A DNA stretch of 64,000 nt from Scalesia atractyloides (taxonomy: Eukaryota > Streptophyta > Magnoliopsida > Asterales > Asteraceae): NCBI GenBank assembly GCA_947069175.1, contig CAMTDV010000007.1:55013583-55077582 (forward strand). Direction: 5' to 3'. The notes below the pieces were generated by a model. The model was given only the letters and a program-made list of their open reading frames with translations, did not search any database and was not told where the DNA came from. Made by a program: the position numbers and the translations under genes. Shown here piece by piece: positions 1 to 11,375 of this stretch (position 1 is its first letter; each line of letters begins with the position of its first letter).

Positions 1-920
1 AATCACAAGGTATGTGATGATTTTGTGTATGATGAGGTTTTTTTGTTAATTGGGTTTTGATGATATGATGAAATTGATTATGTATAGATGTTCATAAGCA
101 TCATACTAGTTTGTAGGTGTAAAATACTTGAAAATTTAGAGATTTAAGTATATGTTCATACGTGATATGAAATGGGTTCCGTATGATATGTTGAAATCGA
201 TGTTATATTGATGTTGAAATGTGTTTGAAATCATCATGTATACAAGAATATGTGAAGAACTTGAACAATTTAGGGAATTAAGTGTATGTTCATACATGTC
301 ATTAAATCGGTTTTTATGATATGATGAAACTATGAGTATTTAGTCAAAATGATGAATTAGCTCATGATAATTGAAAGTTTATGTTAACTTGAAGATAATG
401 AGCATATGAACTTGTTGAATGAAAGAAACATGGTAGTTTTGAATTTTAAATTGAGCTAATAGGATGACCTAAAAATGATGCCCACCGAGTGATCGATAAA
501 ATGCCTAAGTGGGTTTTATCTAATTAATAGCGTGGCTAAGTATGTAGATAGGCAGTTTGATTTTTAAAAGTCAAACTGACCTATAATATAATCAAATGCG
601 AAATATGGTATAAAAGTCCATGACAGTGATAGTCATGATAGTGATGACTAATTTAATTATCTTGTAGATATTACGTGATAGTTTGACACTTCACAAGCTA
701 GGTGGGAGCTTGGAAAAGAATGGGCCAAACGGGTCAAAGACGCGAGAAAGCTCAATCGGACACAAGGTAAGTAAACCTTACAACTCCTAGAATAGAATTA
801 CAACTTACGTGACGGAAGTATTATGGTGATTAGTGACAAAATGTTAAAATGTGACCCTATGGTGTCAACCATAACGTGTCAAACGAGTAAAATGGTTCGT
901 AACCACTTATCGTGTTTTGT
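1..920. other. AT-rich flank without recognisable gene
   Basis: I see no convincing coding sequence, RNA gene or element border here. The stretch is AT-rich and reads like decayed repeat or intergenic DNA. It is the outer host of the copia element that begins at 1631. Confidence 0.5.
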
Positions 921-1600
921 CAATAAATTAGTTGTTGGTGACAAGTAGGTCCTCTACTTGCAGAAATTGTTTCAAGGTCTTAACCATTGACTTTTGACAC
1001 GATATTTGGTCAGAAATTGTTTGACAATATAAAGGATGTTTGGTAATTTTTATAGATTTTTCTAAAGTTGTCTGCCGGGGTTTTCGCGGCTGTTTTTTCA
1101 ATAAAATAGTTGTTGACAGCAACAGGTCCGCTACTTGCAGAAATTGTTTCGTGGCCTTAATTAGAGTTTTGACATGATATTTGGTCAGAAATTGTTTGAA
1201 AACATAAAGGATGTTTGATATTTTTATAGGTTTTTCTAAAGTTGTCAGACAGGGTTTTCGCGACTGTTTTGTCAATAAAATAGTTGTTGACAACAACAAG
1301 TCCGCTACTTGAAGAAATTGTTTCTAGGTCTTAACTATTGAGTTTTGACACGATATTTGGTCAGAAGTTGTTTGACAACATAAATAGTGTTTGGTAATTT
1401 TTATGGGTGTTTTTTTCGAAAGTTGTTTGACGGGGTTTTCGCGGCTGTTTTGTTAATAAAATAGTTGTTGACAGCAACAAGTCCGCTACTTGCAGAATTT
1501 GTTTTGAGGCCTTAACTATTGAGTTTTGACATAATATTTGGTCAGAAATTGTTTGACAACATAAAGGATGTTTGGTTATTTTTATAGGTTTTTCTAAAAA
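921..1600. repeat. ~178-bp tandem repeat, about 3.8 copies
   Basis: Units start near 921, 1099, 1273 and 1454, so periods are about 178, 174 and 181 bp, and the last unit is partial. Each unit holds an AATAAAWTAGTTGTTG start, a CTACTTGCAGAAATTGTTT segment, GACACGATATTTGGTCAGAA and a GGGGTTTTCGCGGCTG end. Units are clearly similar but diverged by substitutions. A long minus-strand reading frame across it only reflects the repeat period and is not a gene. Confidence 0.85.
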
Positions 1601-1630
1601 TTAAAAGATGATAAAGTGACCATTTCATAC

Positions 1631-2194
1631 TGTTAAAATACCTGGTTATTTATTCTACAAACATGGGTTGTTGGTTGTTGTTGCTTAATGGATCAAGTTT
1701 GTTACATTTGTTATTAACTTGTTGGGCCAGTAACGTCTTTATTGTGTGCAGGAGATAGTATAAGGTGCAGAGTGTAAAGTCTCAGGGGTTATTGTGAAAG
1801 TTTGTATTATCCGGGTATATAAGGAGGAGAGAAAGAAGAGCAGTTCAATGTTCAAGATATTTTCATAGAATTATACGATCTGGATCTCAGTTGTCTCTCT
1901 GTGTTTATCTATTGTCATTTTAGTGATTTCATTGTTGAAATCACATTTGTATTGCAGAGATCTTGCTATCTCTGTGTGTAGTTGCAATTGTTTTATTTGG
2001 TTATTCAACAGATCTTACTGATCTGCTGTGTTTGATTGTTGTACTTTACAGATCTCATCATCTTGAGATCCTGGGTGGTTTGGGTGATTTCTAGGTTGGT
2101 TTAACATAATAAGAGTTTTTCATCACCGTTTTGCCACTATATCAGTTGTTATTGTTTCTCTACTTTTTGTCCTTTACTTCATATAAATTTTACA
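1631..2194 (+). repeat. copia 5' LTR
   Basis: The LTR starts TGTTAAAATACC and ends TTTTACA, directly before the primer-binding site. Its length is 564 bp against 566 bp for the 3' copy. It holds a TATA box and the typical pyrimidine-rich R/U5 region. Confidence 0.93.
1816..1823 (+). promoter_or_regulatory. TATA box of copia 5' LTR
   Basis: TATATAAG followed by GAGGAGAGA, at the expected place in the LTR; the same motif is in the 3' LTR at 20625-20632. Transcription would start about 30 bp downstream. Confidence 0.7.
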
Positions 2195-2206
2195 TGGTAT
2201 CAGAGC
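2195..2206 (+). promoter_or_regulatory. primer-binding site, tRNA-iMet
   Basis: TGGTATCAGAGC abuts the 5' LTR directly. This is the classic plant initiator tRNA-Met complement used to prime minus-strand DNA synthesis. Confidence 0.95.
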
Positions 2207-2900
2207 AATATCGCTCCTGATCTGTGGTTCTTTCCGCTGTATCTTTGATTTGTTTGTTGATTTGTGGTTTAGGTTCGTTCCTAGAGTTCTAGGGTTTACG
2301 AATATGTCTGTTGTGGATATAAGATCATCTCGATCTTGGTTTTTTGAAGGCCTGTGTTAGTCTCTAAAACCCTAGAAGGTTTCAGGGCAAACTGACCATG
2401 TTTATTCTTGTCTTTAGGCTCTTTGTTTGTGATCTGTAACCCTAGAAGGTTACAGTTTCACATTCTCTTGGAAGAAGTTAAACGCAAATTTGTAAGATCA
2501 TTCATATCTCTCTTTAGTTTAATTTCTTCTTTCTCATTGTTGATTTAGTTGATGCCGGGGTAATGAGGACCGGTTTGACTGTTTAGATGGTTATTGTTCT
2601 GTATTGTTGTTTTCTTTGGTGTTGAGTGATATTATCAGTTTATCAGTTTTTTGTTGTCTCTGTCTGTTGTTGTTCTGGATCTTGTGCTTAGTTTTCTTCT
2701 AGATTGTGGCTTTTGGTAAAGACTTGTCCAGGCACCATAGAGTGATGAACCTGGAATCTGGTCCCTGACTCAGTTTCGCTTAAGGGTTGTTGTTAATATT
2801 GTATAAATCTGGTGGTTGCATATCTTAGTTGATATCTGTTAATAATTTTTTGTTGATTATCTGTTATCTGATTGTTGATGTCTCTTTGTGTGTGGTTATC
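2207..2900 (+). other. copia untranslated leader
   Basis: This is the non-coding leader between the primer-binding site and the gag start. It is T-rich with repeated CCCTAGAAGGTTNCAG phrases near 2371 and 2440. No gene is seen. Confidence 0.6.
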
Positions 2901-3140
2901 ATGGGTGATGGTGAAGGTACTTCACAGACTTTGATTAGTAAACTGGATATAGGAGACCCGTTGTATTCACATCCAAGTGACTCTAGTAGTTTGACAATAG
3001 TTAATATTAAACTAAAGGGTACTGACAATTATGTTGTTTGGTCAAGTGCTATGAAGCTAGCATTAGAAGCTAAAAACAAATATGGATTTATTAATGGTAA
3101 AGTAGAAAAATCTAAGGATAATGATGTTTTAGCTAATCAG
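2901..3140 (+). pseudogene. copia gag, N-terminal fragment
   Basis: The reading frame from the ATG at 2901 gives about 80 residues beginning MGDGEGTSQTL and containing DIGDPLYSHPSD and LKGTDNYVVWSSAMKLAL. These fit the N-terminal gag domain of plant copia elements, with its conserved Y-x-x-W-S core. I chose 2901 over the upstream in-frame ATG at 2829 because homologous gags begin shortly before this motif and the extra residues look like leader translation. The frame is cut after Ala-Asn-Gln by inserted DNA and resumes with Trp-Asp-Arg-Cys at 16368. Confidence 0.85.
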
Positions 3141-3966
3141 TGATGAAGAAACACGGGCGGAACCTAGGGATATCCGGGGATATATAAGTTACCACCGAGG
3201 TGATTCTGTATAAGGTTTCCCATCCACTCCACTTCAAGTGTTATTCACTCTAGCTGGCCTGTAAAACTAGCAACGCCGTTAGTCTCGATGGGGAAAAGGG
3301 TGGTTTTCTCTGTGACCACACTCCAGCGTGAGAATAAGTATCTGAGGATAGTAAGCAAGTAAATTGCAAGTGTGAGCAGGTGTGAGCGCCTATGAAAAGC
3401 GTCGTGGTTTACCTCGATGTCTGATACTTACTTATAGCCGAAAAGGTATTTTAGGAGATATGCTGGTGGGCCTTAGGCCCGGCCCATACAGCCAGAGAGA
3501 TTTGTTTTGTCCTGTGTGTTAGACATTAAATGCTCCCTGTAGGAGGGTTACTTTCTACTGTTAGGAGGCGTGTCATGTCGGATGTTGAGTGGTGCCACGT
3601 GTAAAGGTGACCTTCTCTGGTGTCAGGCCTGCTGCCAGCAGAAAATGGGGAAGGTGGAACAGTCACTTGCGAAGATATGGTTGGTGTGAGGTCTGACGTC
3701 TGAGACACTGCCACACGTAACCTGTAGAGCGACCCTACGTCATCGTTCTGCCACTTTATAGCCTAGAGTATGGCCAACACCTCTTAATGCTTACCCTTTC
3801 TGCGAGGTTGTCAGAGTTTTTCCCACCAGCGCAGGGTGTAAGGGTTTTATCCTTTTGTTCCAAAACTATGAGGGGTTCTCATGTGTGTCTTGTCCTTGCA
3901 AGGTTTTAGGATTAATGTTTAAAAGGGTTGTTGACCCGCGCAGGGTCTAGTAATCTGCGCGCATAA

Positions 3967-4205
3967 GTCTAACTTGCCGTTGTGCCAAGTACACAAGGTT
4001 CGTTGTGTGACTAGAAGCTATCGGTCTAATTTACCATTGCGCTGAGTGCGCAAGGCTCATTTTATGACTGATGTTGTTGGTCTAATTCACCGTTGCACTG
4101 AGTGCTCAAGGCTCATTGTATGACCTGATGTTGTTGGTCTAATCATTTCCAACTCGTGTTGTGCTGAATGAGTGCGCAAGGCTCATTGTATGACCTGATG
4201 TTTGT
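3967..4205. repeat. ~57-bp tandem repeat, four units
   Basis: Units start near 3967, 4023, 4079 and 4137. Each begins GTCTAAT/C, has a GCNNTGAGTGCNCAAGGCTC core and ends TATGACCTGATGTTGTT. It lies inside the unclassified insertion. Confidence 0.75.
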
Positions 4206-6850
4206 AAGGAAGGTGCACCATTGCATGTTGAATGCCAGGTTATCCTTGTATGTCACTCCCCGGATTTCCAACCCAAATCCATGCACCGGTGGGCCCGGGT
4301 GGGGAGTATTGTGACGTCAGTTGATAACATCATAGTCAATTAAACACGGCATCGACGGAAGTCTTGGAGTAAAACAAACCGAATGTTCGATAATATACAG
4401 GCTCGTAATAGAAGATCCACATGCGGATCATAAATTGTACAATGGAAAGAATATAAAACAGACTTTGGGCAGATTTAGGATTTGCAAGATCCTTTATCAC
4501 TACCGAGCACTTCCAGCCTATTTTCGTATTGTACCTGCAGTTTAGTCTTTTGAAAATACGTCAGCTTTGGCTGGTAAATACACCCAACTGACTCATTTTG
4601 AAAACATTTCAAAAATGTTTTAAGTGCGTATTAGCACAAAAATCTTTTTATACTTGGGAAAGTTGACCGTCCAACCTTGTTAACAGATTTACATGTTTGT
4701 CCATACATATAGGGCCCGGTACAAAGACCGAGACATGATTAACGTACACACCACTTTGGACTCATGAAGGAGTCAATTCCTCCCAACCTTGTAGGAATGC
4801 ATAATTGAGCGTCTATCGGGTGTATGCCTACACCCTGCTAAGGTCGTGGCCATTTCTATTGTAATGAGCCGAGGATATCCAGGACATGGTAGTTAACCCC
4901 CGATGTTTAAGTTATCAAACAAAACTGATTAAAATAGAATATGCGGACTTATTAGCCACAATCCGGCATTCGATTGATCCCATTTCCGACCAAGCGGTAA
5001 TAATTTACCGTAACCCAAGCCGTATAGGGGAAATAAGTCGAGAGTATTGACCTGAGCTAGTCTTCTTTAATTTTAATAACTCAACCGTACACAAAAGTAC
5101 TAAGTGCAGATAGCATTTAGCGGCAAGTCTCTAGTCTGGATTATGGCATAAACTAACCAATTAAATACTAATGGTCTTTTAAGTCATAGACTTAGACCGA
5201 CTAGCGTGCTTGATCAAAACGTATGACGCTAGATTAAACAATGATTGGATAGAATGTAGTTTAATCCCAACAAGTACCTTGACTTGTATAATATGGGTAA
5301 ACTATTAACATACTGGATTTTGAGATTAAAATGATAAGGTTAAACCCGTTTTGGTTAAATTCCGTAAACTAGTTACGTATAATCAACCGTATGCTTATAA
5401 GCGATAATGGGTAACCGAGTAAGTCATGGACAAGTTCTATATGCCATTATACTTTAAATAACTTAAAATATCAGTAGGATATCAAGTTATATGCCCGTTA
5501 AGGTTTTAAAATGAAACTATGTCTCATTTGGTAATTTTATACCGTATAAAAAAACTTGAATATAATTTAATGTTATAGTTATAAGTATTCTGGAAAAATA
5601 CTTTATTTATGATATAATATCAGTAGGATACCAATTATTTGTGTAATTTATCTTTTATGACCAAACTATGCACCGAAGGGGCATTTTGGTCATTTTACAC
5701 ATAGTTTATAAATTATTTGGGATTCTGAGTTTATAACATGTACCTACTGTAAATATGTTTAAAATAAGTTTTAAAACCAGTAGGTAACAAGTCTTGGTCA
5801 ATAATATGGTTTAAAACCATACTATGCGCCGAAACGACATTTATGTCGTAAAATGACGTCTTTATGCGATGTTTTATAAAAACTGACATTAAGGTCAGAT
5901 TAACATGTTTTAAATATGTTATTTAATATAACTTATCAGTAGGTAAATGATTTACCTAGAAAAGATTTGATTAAAACTATTTTATAAGCTATAAGGGCTA
6001 AAATCGTCATTTATAAACATAGTTTAAGGACCTCTTTGAAAACTCAGTTTATAACTTGGTTTAACATCCCAACTAATCCTACTTATAATATTATATCAGT
6101 AGAAAACTCATTTTCAAGTTCATTTCCATTTAAAACCTTGTTTTATACAAAAGGGGCATTTTGGTCAAAGATGGCATAATTATGGAACTTGTGCATAAAC
6201 TTGGATTATGATTATGATCATGTAGTATAACCTCATAGGGTTATGCTACATTATATTACGATCCTAATGCAACTTTAGATCAGTAGCTAACTAATCTAAA
6301 TCGGGTCAGAATCGAAAGTCAAAGTAGAAGTCAAACTTCGTGACTTTCGGTTGCGAACCGACCCTAGAACTGAAATTGATGAGCCAAACATGTTCTCACA
6401 TGTTCTAATAATTATTACCAACTTGTTTAAGTGTTAAAACAGGTTTCATAACATATATAAGATCATTTTATGATTTTTCCGAAAAATGGCCTGTTTAACT
6501 TTTTAATATCATAACTTTGACCCGTCAATTGGTCTAGCAAACGTGATCTTCAGGAGGTGCCCTTTATAGGGACTAGCACCTACCTTAATACGATCACTTA
6601 GCCATGTTCACTTCGAACAATGGCTGGACCATAATGGTCTTAACTGAAAGTCAAAGCGTTTTTCGTAAAACGCTTGACTTTTGGCTATAAAAGCCTATAA
6701 ACAAAAATGCACAAGGAAGGAACACTTACCAGTGATTCCTAGGGTGCAAAAGAACTATGTTGGATGCTCCTTTTAGCTAGGAACTCCCAGAGGAGGGAGA
6801 AGAGTGAATGAATGAGAAATGTGCAAGTTGGAATGGTGAACTTAAGCACC

Positions 6851-6858
6851 TATTTATA
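6851..6858 (-). promoter_or_regulatory. TATA box of solo LTR A1
   Basis: TATAAATA on the minus strand. The same motif is at the matching place in A2 (44688-44695) and A3 (51684-51691). Confidence 0.7.
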
Positions 6859-7017
6859 GTTGGAAAACTCAAAGGAGGTGAAGCCAGGTGTTTATGGGTG
6901 TAAGAGGAAGCTTACAAGTGTTCCAAAATGTGGAATAGCAGTTTGGGAAGCTATGGTTTCGATTTAATGGTTTTGGGCATTTTTGTTTGGAAGCCAAGAA
7001 AACTTTCTGCAGCAGAG

Positions 7018-7059
7018 TCTCTCTCGCACCCCGCGAGAGACCCAGGCCAGGTCTCTCGC
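7018..7059 (-). other. overlapping alternative hairpins in LTR A
   Basis: The segment GCGAGAGACC (7033-7042) can pair perfectly with GGTCTCTCGC (7050-7059), or its first eight bases can pair with the upstream TCTCTCGC. The GC-rich stretch is unlike the AT-rich surroundings and recurs with substitutions in A2 near 44480-44525 and in A3 near 51855-51900. Confidence 0.6.
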
Positions 7060-7360
7060 GGCCCGCGACCGACCTTGGCCAGTTTCAAAAATTGACACTT
7101 TAACCCCCTTAACTTTATAAAGTTTCTAAAAACCTTTTAAACACCTTTTTGGCACTTTTAGCCCTCCGTAGCCAATACTTAGTGTAACGCCCTGCTTTTT
7201 AATTTCCTTAAATAAAAATAATAATAATATTCTACTGTGTTTCACAATATTTGGGTTCGAAGAAGGATTACAAAACTATAATTGGGCCTCTCTAAAACGT
7301 GAGAACCGGACTAACGGGCTTTAGGCCCAACCTATCAAACCCTAGCTACCTAAACCCTAC

Positions 7361-7370
7361 CTATATAAGC
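7361..7370 (+). promoter_or_regulatory. TATA box of D 5' LTR
   Basis: CTATATAAGC, repeated identically in the 3' LTR at 13447-13456. A CA- and CT-rich stretch follows, as in plant 5' leaders. Confidence 0.7.
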
Positions 7371-8387
7371 TAACACACAAACTCACACCCAGCCGCTCAC
7401 ACACACACACTCTCTGTCTCCACATTTTTCCGACGGCCGGCAGTCTCCGGCGATAGCCATCCCCGGCCACACCCACTCTCCTTCTTCCTTTCCCACACGC
7501 ACCCACACCCCCGTTCTCCCTCCCTCTCTCCCCGAGTTTATGGAGCCGGTGAAGCCGAGGGAACCGGCGAAGTTCCTTCACTCCTCCCATTCTCCCTCCC
7601 ACTCACCTCTCCCCCCTCACCCTCGCTTTCCTCCCTCTGCGTCTGTGGCGGCAGCGGCAGTTCAGGCCGAATCAGGTCTTGGTTCGGGTTGTTTCAGCTC
7701 CGGTTTCAGGTTCGTATTTCAGGTGTCCAGTCAGGTTCATATCGGTTGGGTTTTGTTTGGGTTAGATGTCGATGATGATTGGTGTTGTCGGTTCAGTTCC
7801 GGTTCGTCTCAGCTTGAGTTCTTGCTTCGGTCAGCATTGACCAGTTCGGTTCAGCCGGTAACATTTCGATTCATGTACAGGGTGGCACGGGTTATGTTGG
7901 TTTGGTTCTGTCAACTTCAGATTTCGGTTCGGGTTTCAGGTTTGATCTCAGTTCTTAGCTGGGTGTCTTAGTTATTTCTAAATCTCAGTTCTCGTCTTAT
8001 TCTGATTCAGGTTCTAGAATGGTTCGGGTCACCGTGTTCCGGCGACCGGTTACGACAGTTGCAGTGGTCGGGTTTGATTCAAGCCCGGGGCATGTCGGTT
8101 CCGTTACGAATCTCAGTTTTGGCTCGGTGTCGGACCGAGTCAACAACGGTCAAACAGTCAACTTTTGCGTCGAGTCAACTCTAGACTTGGTAAAATGACG
8201 ATCCATTTATTAATTTTCTTGATTCATGTTTAGTTTTTGTTTTAATCGCATGTATTTGTAACAAAATAATTGTATATAAATATTTATATTGTTTCGTCGA
8301 TTGATGCGTTGTTTTATCGTTGTGTTTGGAAAATATATCGACAACCAGATTGTCGGGATCGTCCAAAAACAAGGGAAACTCTGCCCA

Positions 8388-8750
8388 TTTTTCGTCAAAA
8401 CCATACATATATATATTACACTTTTCGTCAAAATCTATATATTAACCCTTCGACTAAATATATTCATTAAACTTTTGATAAATAAATTTATTAAACTTTC
8501 GACAACATATACTTATCTAAACGACAAAATACATACATATGTATATATATATCATACTTTTCAACAAAAAAAATAATTATTTAACGACGAAAGATATAAA
8601 AACATATTTCACCTTTCGATAAATTACATATATATATCTACATTTCGACCAAAATATACGTATGTTCCAATTAAACTTCCGACCAAAATATAATATTTAC
8701 CTAATACGCTTTTCGTTAAAAAATACATATATTTATTATTTTGATAACAC
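8388..8750 (+). repeat. AT-rich array of TTTCG motifs in D LTR
   Basis: The motif TTTCGWYNAAA or close variants recurs roughly every 30-40 bp between runs of ACATATATA. The array is repeated in the 3' LTR at about 14500-14905, where the TA microsatellites are longer (about 14659-14690). Confidence 0.6.
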
Positions 8751-9643
8751 TTTTACAACACCGTTGACAAATTAAACTTTAGAGTCGTTATCTAAATCCC
8801 GTGACACACATACACGTACTTTCAACTCCGATTCGAATCCCCGTCGTATTTTCGATTATTCATACACATTCGTTTGTCATTTAAGGTGGCATTGGTGTCC
8901 CTTTCTCCAACTCATTAACTCGTCGTGGGATCTCCAAAGAAGACTTAGCAATTTTGTGAGTACACTCGACCCACTTTTGTTTATATCACTTATTGGGAGT
9001 GACATGTTTCCATATACAAAAATCACAAACACTTAAACTTTATGAAACACACAACAATCCTATACACATGACTACTTGAATCGTATACTTGTTGCTTGTC
9101 TGGGATATTCGTTATGCTATGCTTTAGTCATTAACTATTTTTAGCCTTCGTTTGACATGCTTAGCGCTATAGGAATTCACGCATCCACCTCCATCGTGTT
9201 ATTCGTGAGGTCATGTTAAACATCGTGATTGCGTTAAGGGTTTAATTATCAGTATTGCATGCCTTGATATTGCTCTTGTATAGGTTTGGTTTCCATGACG
9301 ATTGTTAAAACTTTATTCGTATACGTATACTATGCTTAAACTTGTGTACTCGCCTTTGCTTTTGCATTGACTTTATTTTAAAACATGTTACAGGTTCAAG
9401 GAGATGATGCTATGAAATCAAAATAGCAAGGACTTAGATACACACATTTTAGACGTTAGATTTATAAATGTTGTACCAAATTTTGTTATGTTTTATGAAC
9501 TTAGTGTATTGCTTCATGTTGTATTTGACAATGTTGTGAAGTGAAATTTGGATTTAATTAAATATTGTCATTTATTAGCGTTGCGAGCAACGAGCAATCT
9601 CGTTTTCGTCTCATCCCGATGTTTCTGCCATCGTGTGACAGAT

Positions 9644-9656
9644 TGGTATCAGAGCC
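9644..9656 (+). promoter_or_regulatory. primer-binding site of D, tRNA-iMet
   Basis: TGGTATCAGAGCC, three bases after the 5' LTR. Confidence 0.93.
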
Positions 9657-11003
9657 ATAACTATAGGGAATTAGGAAAATTGCCATGCTTTTGACCTAGT
9701 CTATAGTTTAGCACCACATTCGACCATACGTGATTCACATGCTAATTTCTTGAAATGCCTCTTATGTGCTAAATTCGTGAAATGCTTTACATGTTCATAC
9801 TTGTTACATTATCTCAACCATATGCTTTCCTAATGCATTTACTCGATTATACTAAACTCGAAAACACTCATATTGCACAATCGAGACGACTCCACCAAAA
9901 TAGGCGTGAAATCCACAATTTGGTGAATGACTCTCAATCCACCCAATCTTTTACGCGAAATTCGCCATCAAGTTAGGAGTGACATCCTCACCTTGACGGG
10001 GAATTTCCAATTCAAACTCTAGTGGATCCTCGACAAAGTGTCGAACTCTAGTTTGACCCGACGAGTACCAACCACACTTAGGGTACGAAATCGCCATGTT
10101 AGGAGTGAAACCCGCACCTTGTCGATTAAGTCTCATTCCTCGATTTTCAATATCGCCAAAGTTTCGAATTTCCAATCGATTGGAGACGTGTAGTAACTGG
10201 AAGGGTAAAATGTCGTTAATCGCTCCTCGACGAGAGCATTTTAACTATAGGCCAAAGCACGTTTCTCTAATTCGAAAGGATCTTCGAATCACTTTGGAAT
10301 AGCCGACGTTTCTCTACCCGAAACAATCTAATGTTTTATAAATTTCAATTTGTATGTGAACCTTATATATGCTTGTTACACTTCACATCATTTTAAGGTT
10401 TTTACACAAATCATACTAAACTTTTTCATATATATCTATACGTATTTACATGCATGATTTCAAGACGTCACCAACTATACTTATATTTCTCGAAAATCCC
10501 AAAATGGAGACCCACCGTCGAGATAGCAGTGATTTCCTTACCTTGACAGTCAGACTCCATTTCTTTCTTTCTTTAAAACGACCTCACCAACGGGTTAGGG
10601 GTGATTCCCATACCTCGATGATGGTTACCAACCCTCCTTCTTGGAGACTTTATTATGTAAACCACGCGTTTAAAATTGTATGCCTAAATCTTTTCTCGTA
10701 TTGTCAAAAATTCCTACTTAAGCGAATTTCAAAACGTACTACTTTATCAAACGTAATTATTTTCATTACAAATCACGTATACGTATACTTGGTCACCAAG
10801 TGAAACGTTTTGTTTCTCGATTTTCAAAACTTGACGGAATGCTACCTACCAACTTAATCGGTCTAACGAATACCTTGCCCACAAATCTTATGTTTAACAT
10901 AATCACTAAAACACACTCACGCGATAACTTCACATTAAGAGCTTTCATTTGTAATCAAAAGCCAAACCAATATCTTATAGACACTATGGGATCGTTTTAC
11001 TAA

Positions 11004-11375
11004 GGGTATGTTGGGATTGTTAATTTTTTTATTTTTTTATTTATTATTTATTTATTTTTTTAACCAGATTCCTTTGATTATTGTGTTTTTTTAAGCGCAA
11101 AAAAAACTATTCTTTTCGTGTTTGGTAAGTATATAATAAGAAAACCGATTTCTTTCGTTTGTAGAGATCAAAGCTTATTTATTTACTTATTCTTTTTTTT
11201 CATATATATATTTGTCAAACACTCAAATAGTTGATTATCTGGTTATTGGGATATCAAACAACATAATCAAATCCAAACACTATCTTTTCGTAGCACGTTT
11301 TGTTACAGCTAATTATCTGATTCTGATTATTCAAAACACATAAACTATTTTCAAAACTCAACCCCAAACACCCTC
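11004..11375. mobile_element. PIF/Harbinger-like (Tourist-type) MITE
   Basis: The ends read GGGTATGTTGGGATTG on the left and, reverse-complemented, GAGGGTGTTTGGGGTTG on the right. A TAA (or CTAA) duplication lies at 11001-11003 and 11376-11378. At 372 bp, AT-rich and non-coding, it fits a Tourist-type MITE. It splits the interior of element D. Confidence 0.72.

Larger units (their letters stand above)
7183..9640 (+). repeat. element D 5' LTR
   Basis: Begins TGTAACGCCCTGC and ends CATCGTGTGACA, three bases before the primer site. It holds a TATA box at 7361, then a GC- and CT-rich leader-like segment (7390-8170), then an AT-rich U5 with repeated TTTCG motifs. The 143-residue frame at 7540-7971 is not conserved in the 3' LTR copy and is not called as a gene. 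Confidence 0.93.

Noticed and set aside
928..1299. Minus-strand 123-residue frame
   Set aside because: It spans two units of the tandem repeat and its protein repeats with the same period; no family signature.
7540..7971. 143-residue frame in D 5' LTR (MEPVKPREPAKF start)
   Set aside because: The 3' LTR copy shifts frame at once (GCGCGCGG versus GTGGCGGCAG region), so the frame is not kept; GC- and CT-rich leader explains the openness.
8181..8576. Short frames on both strands in AT-rich U5 of D
   Set aside because: Low-complexity translations (Ile, Tyr, Lys rich) from TA and TTTCG repeats.
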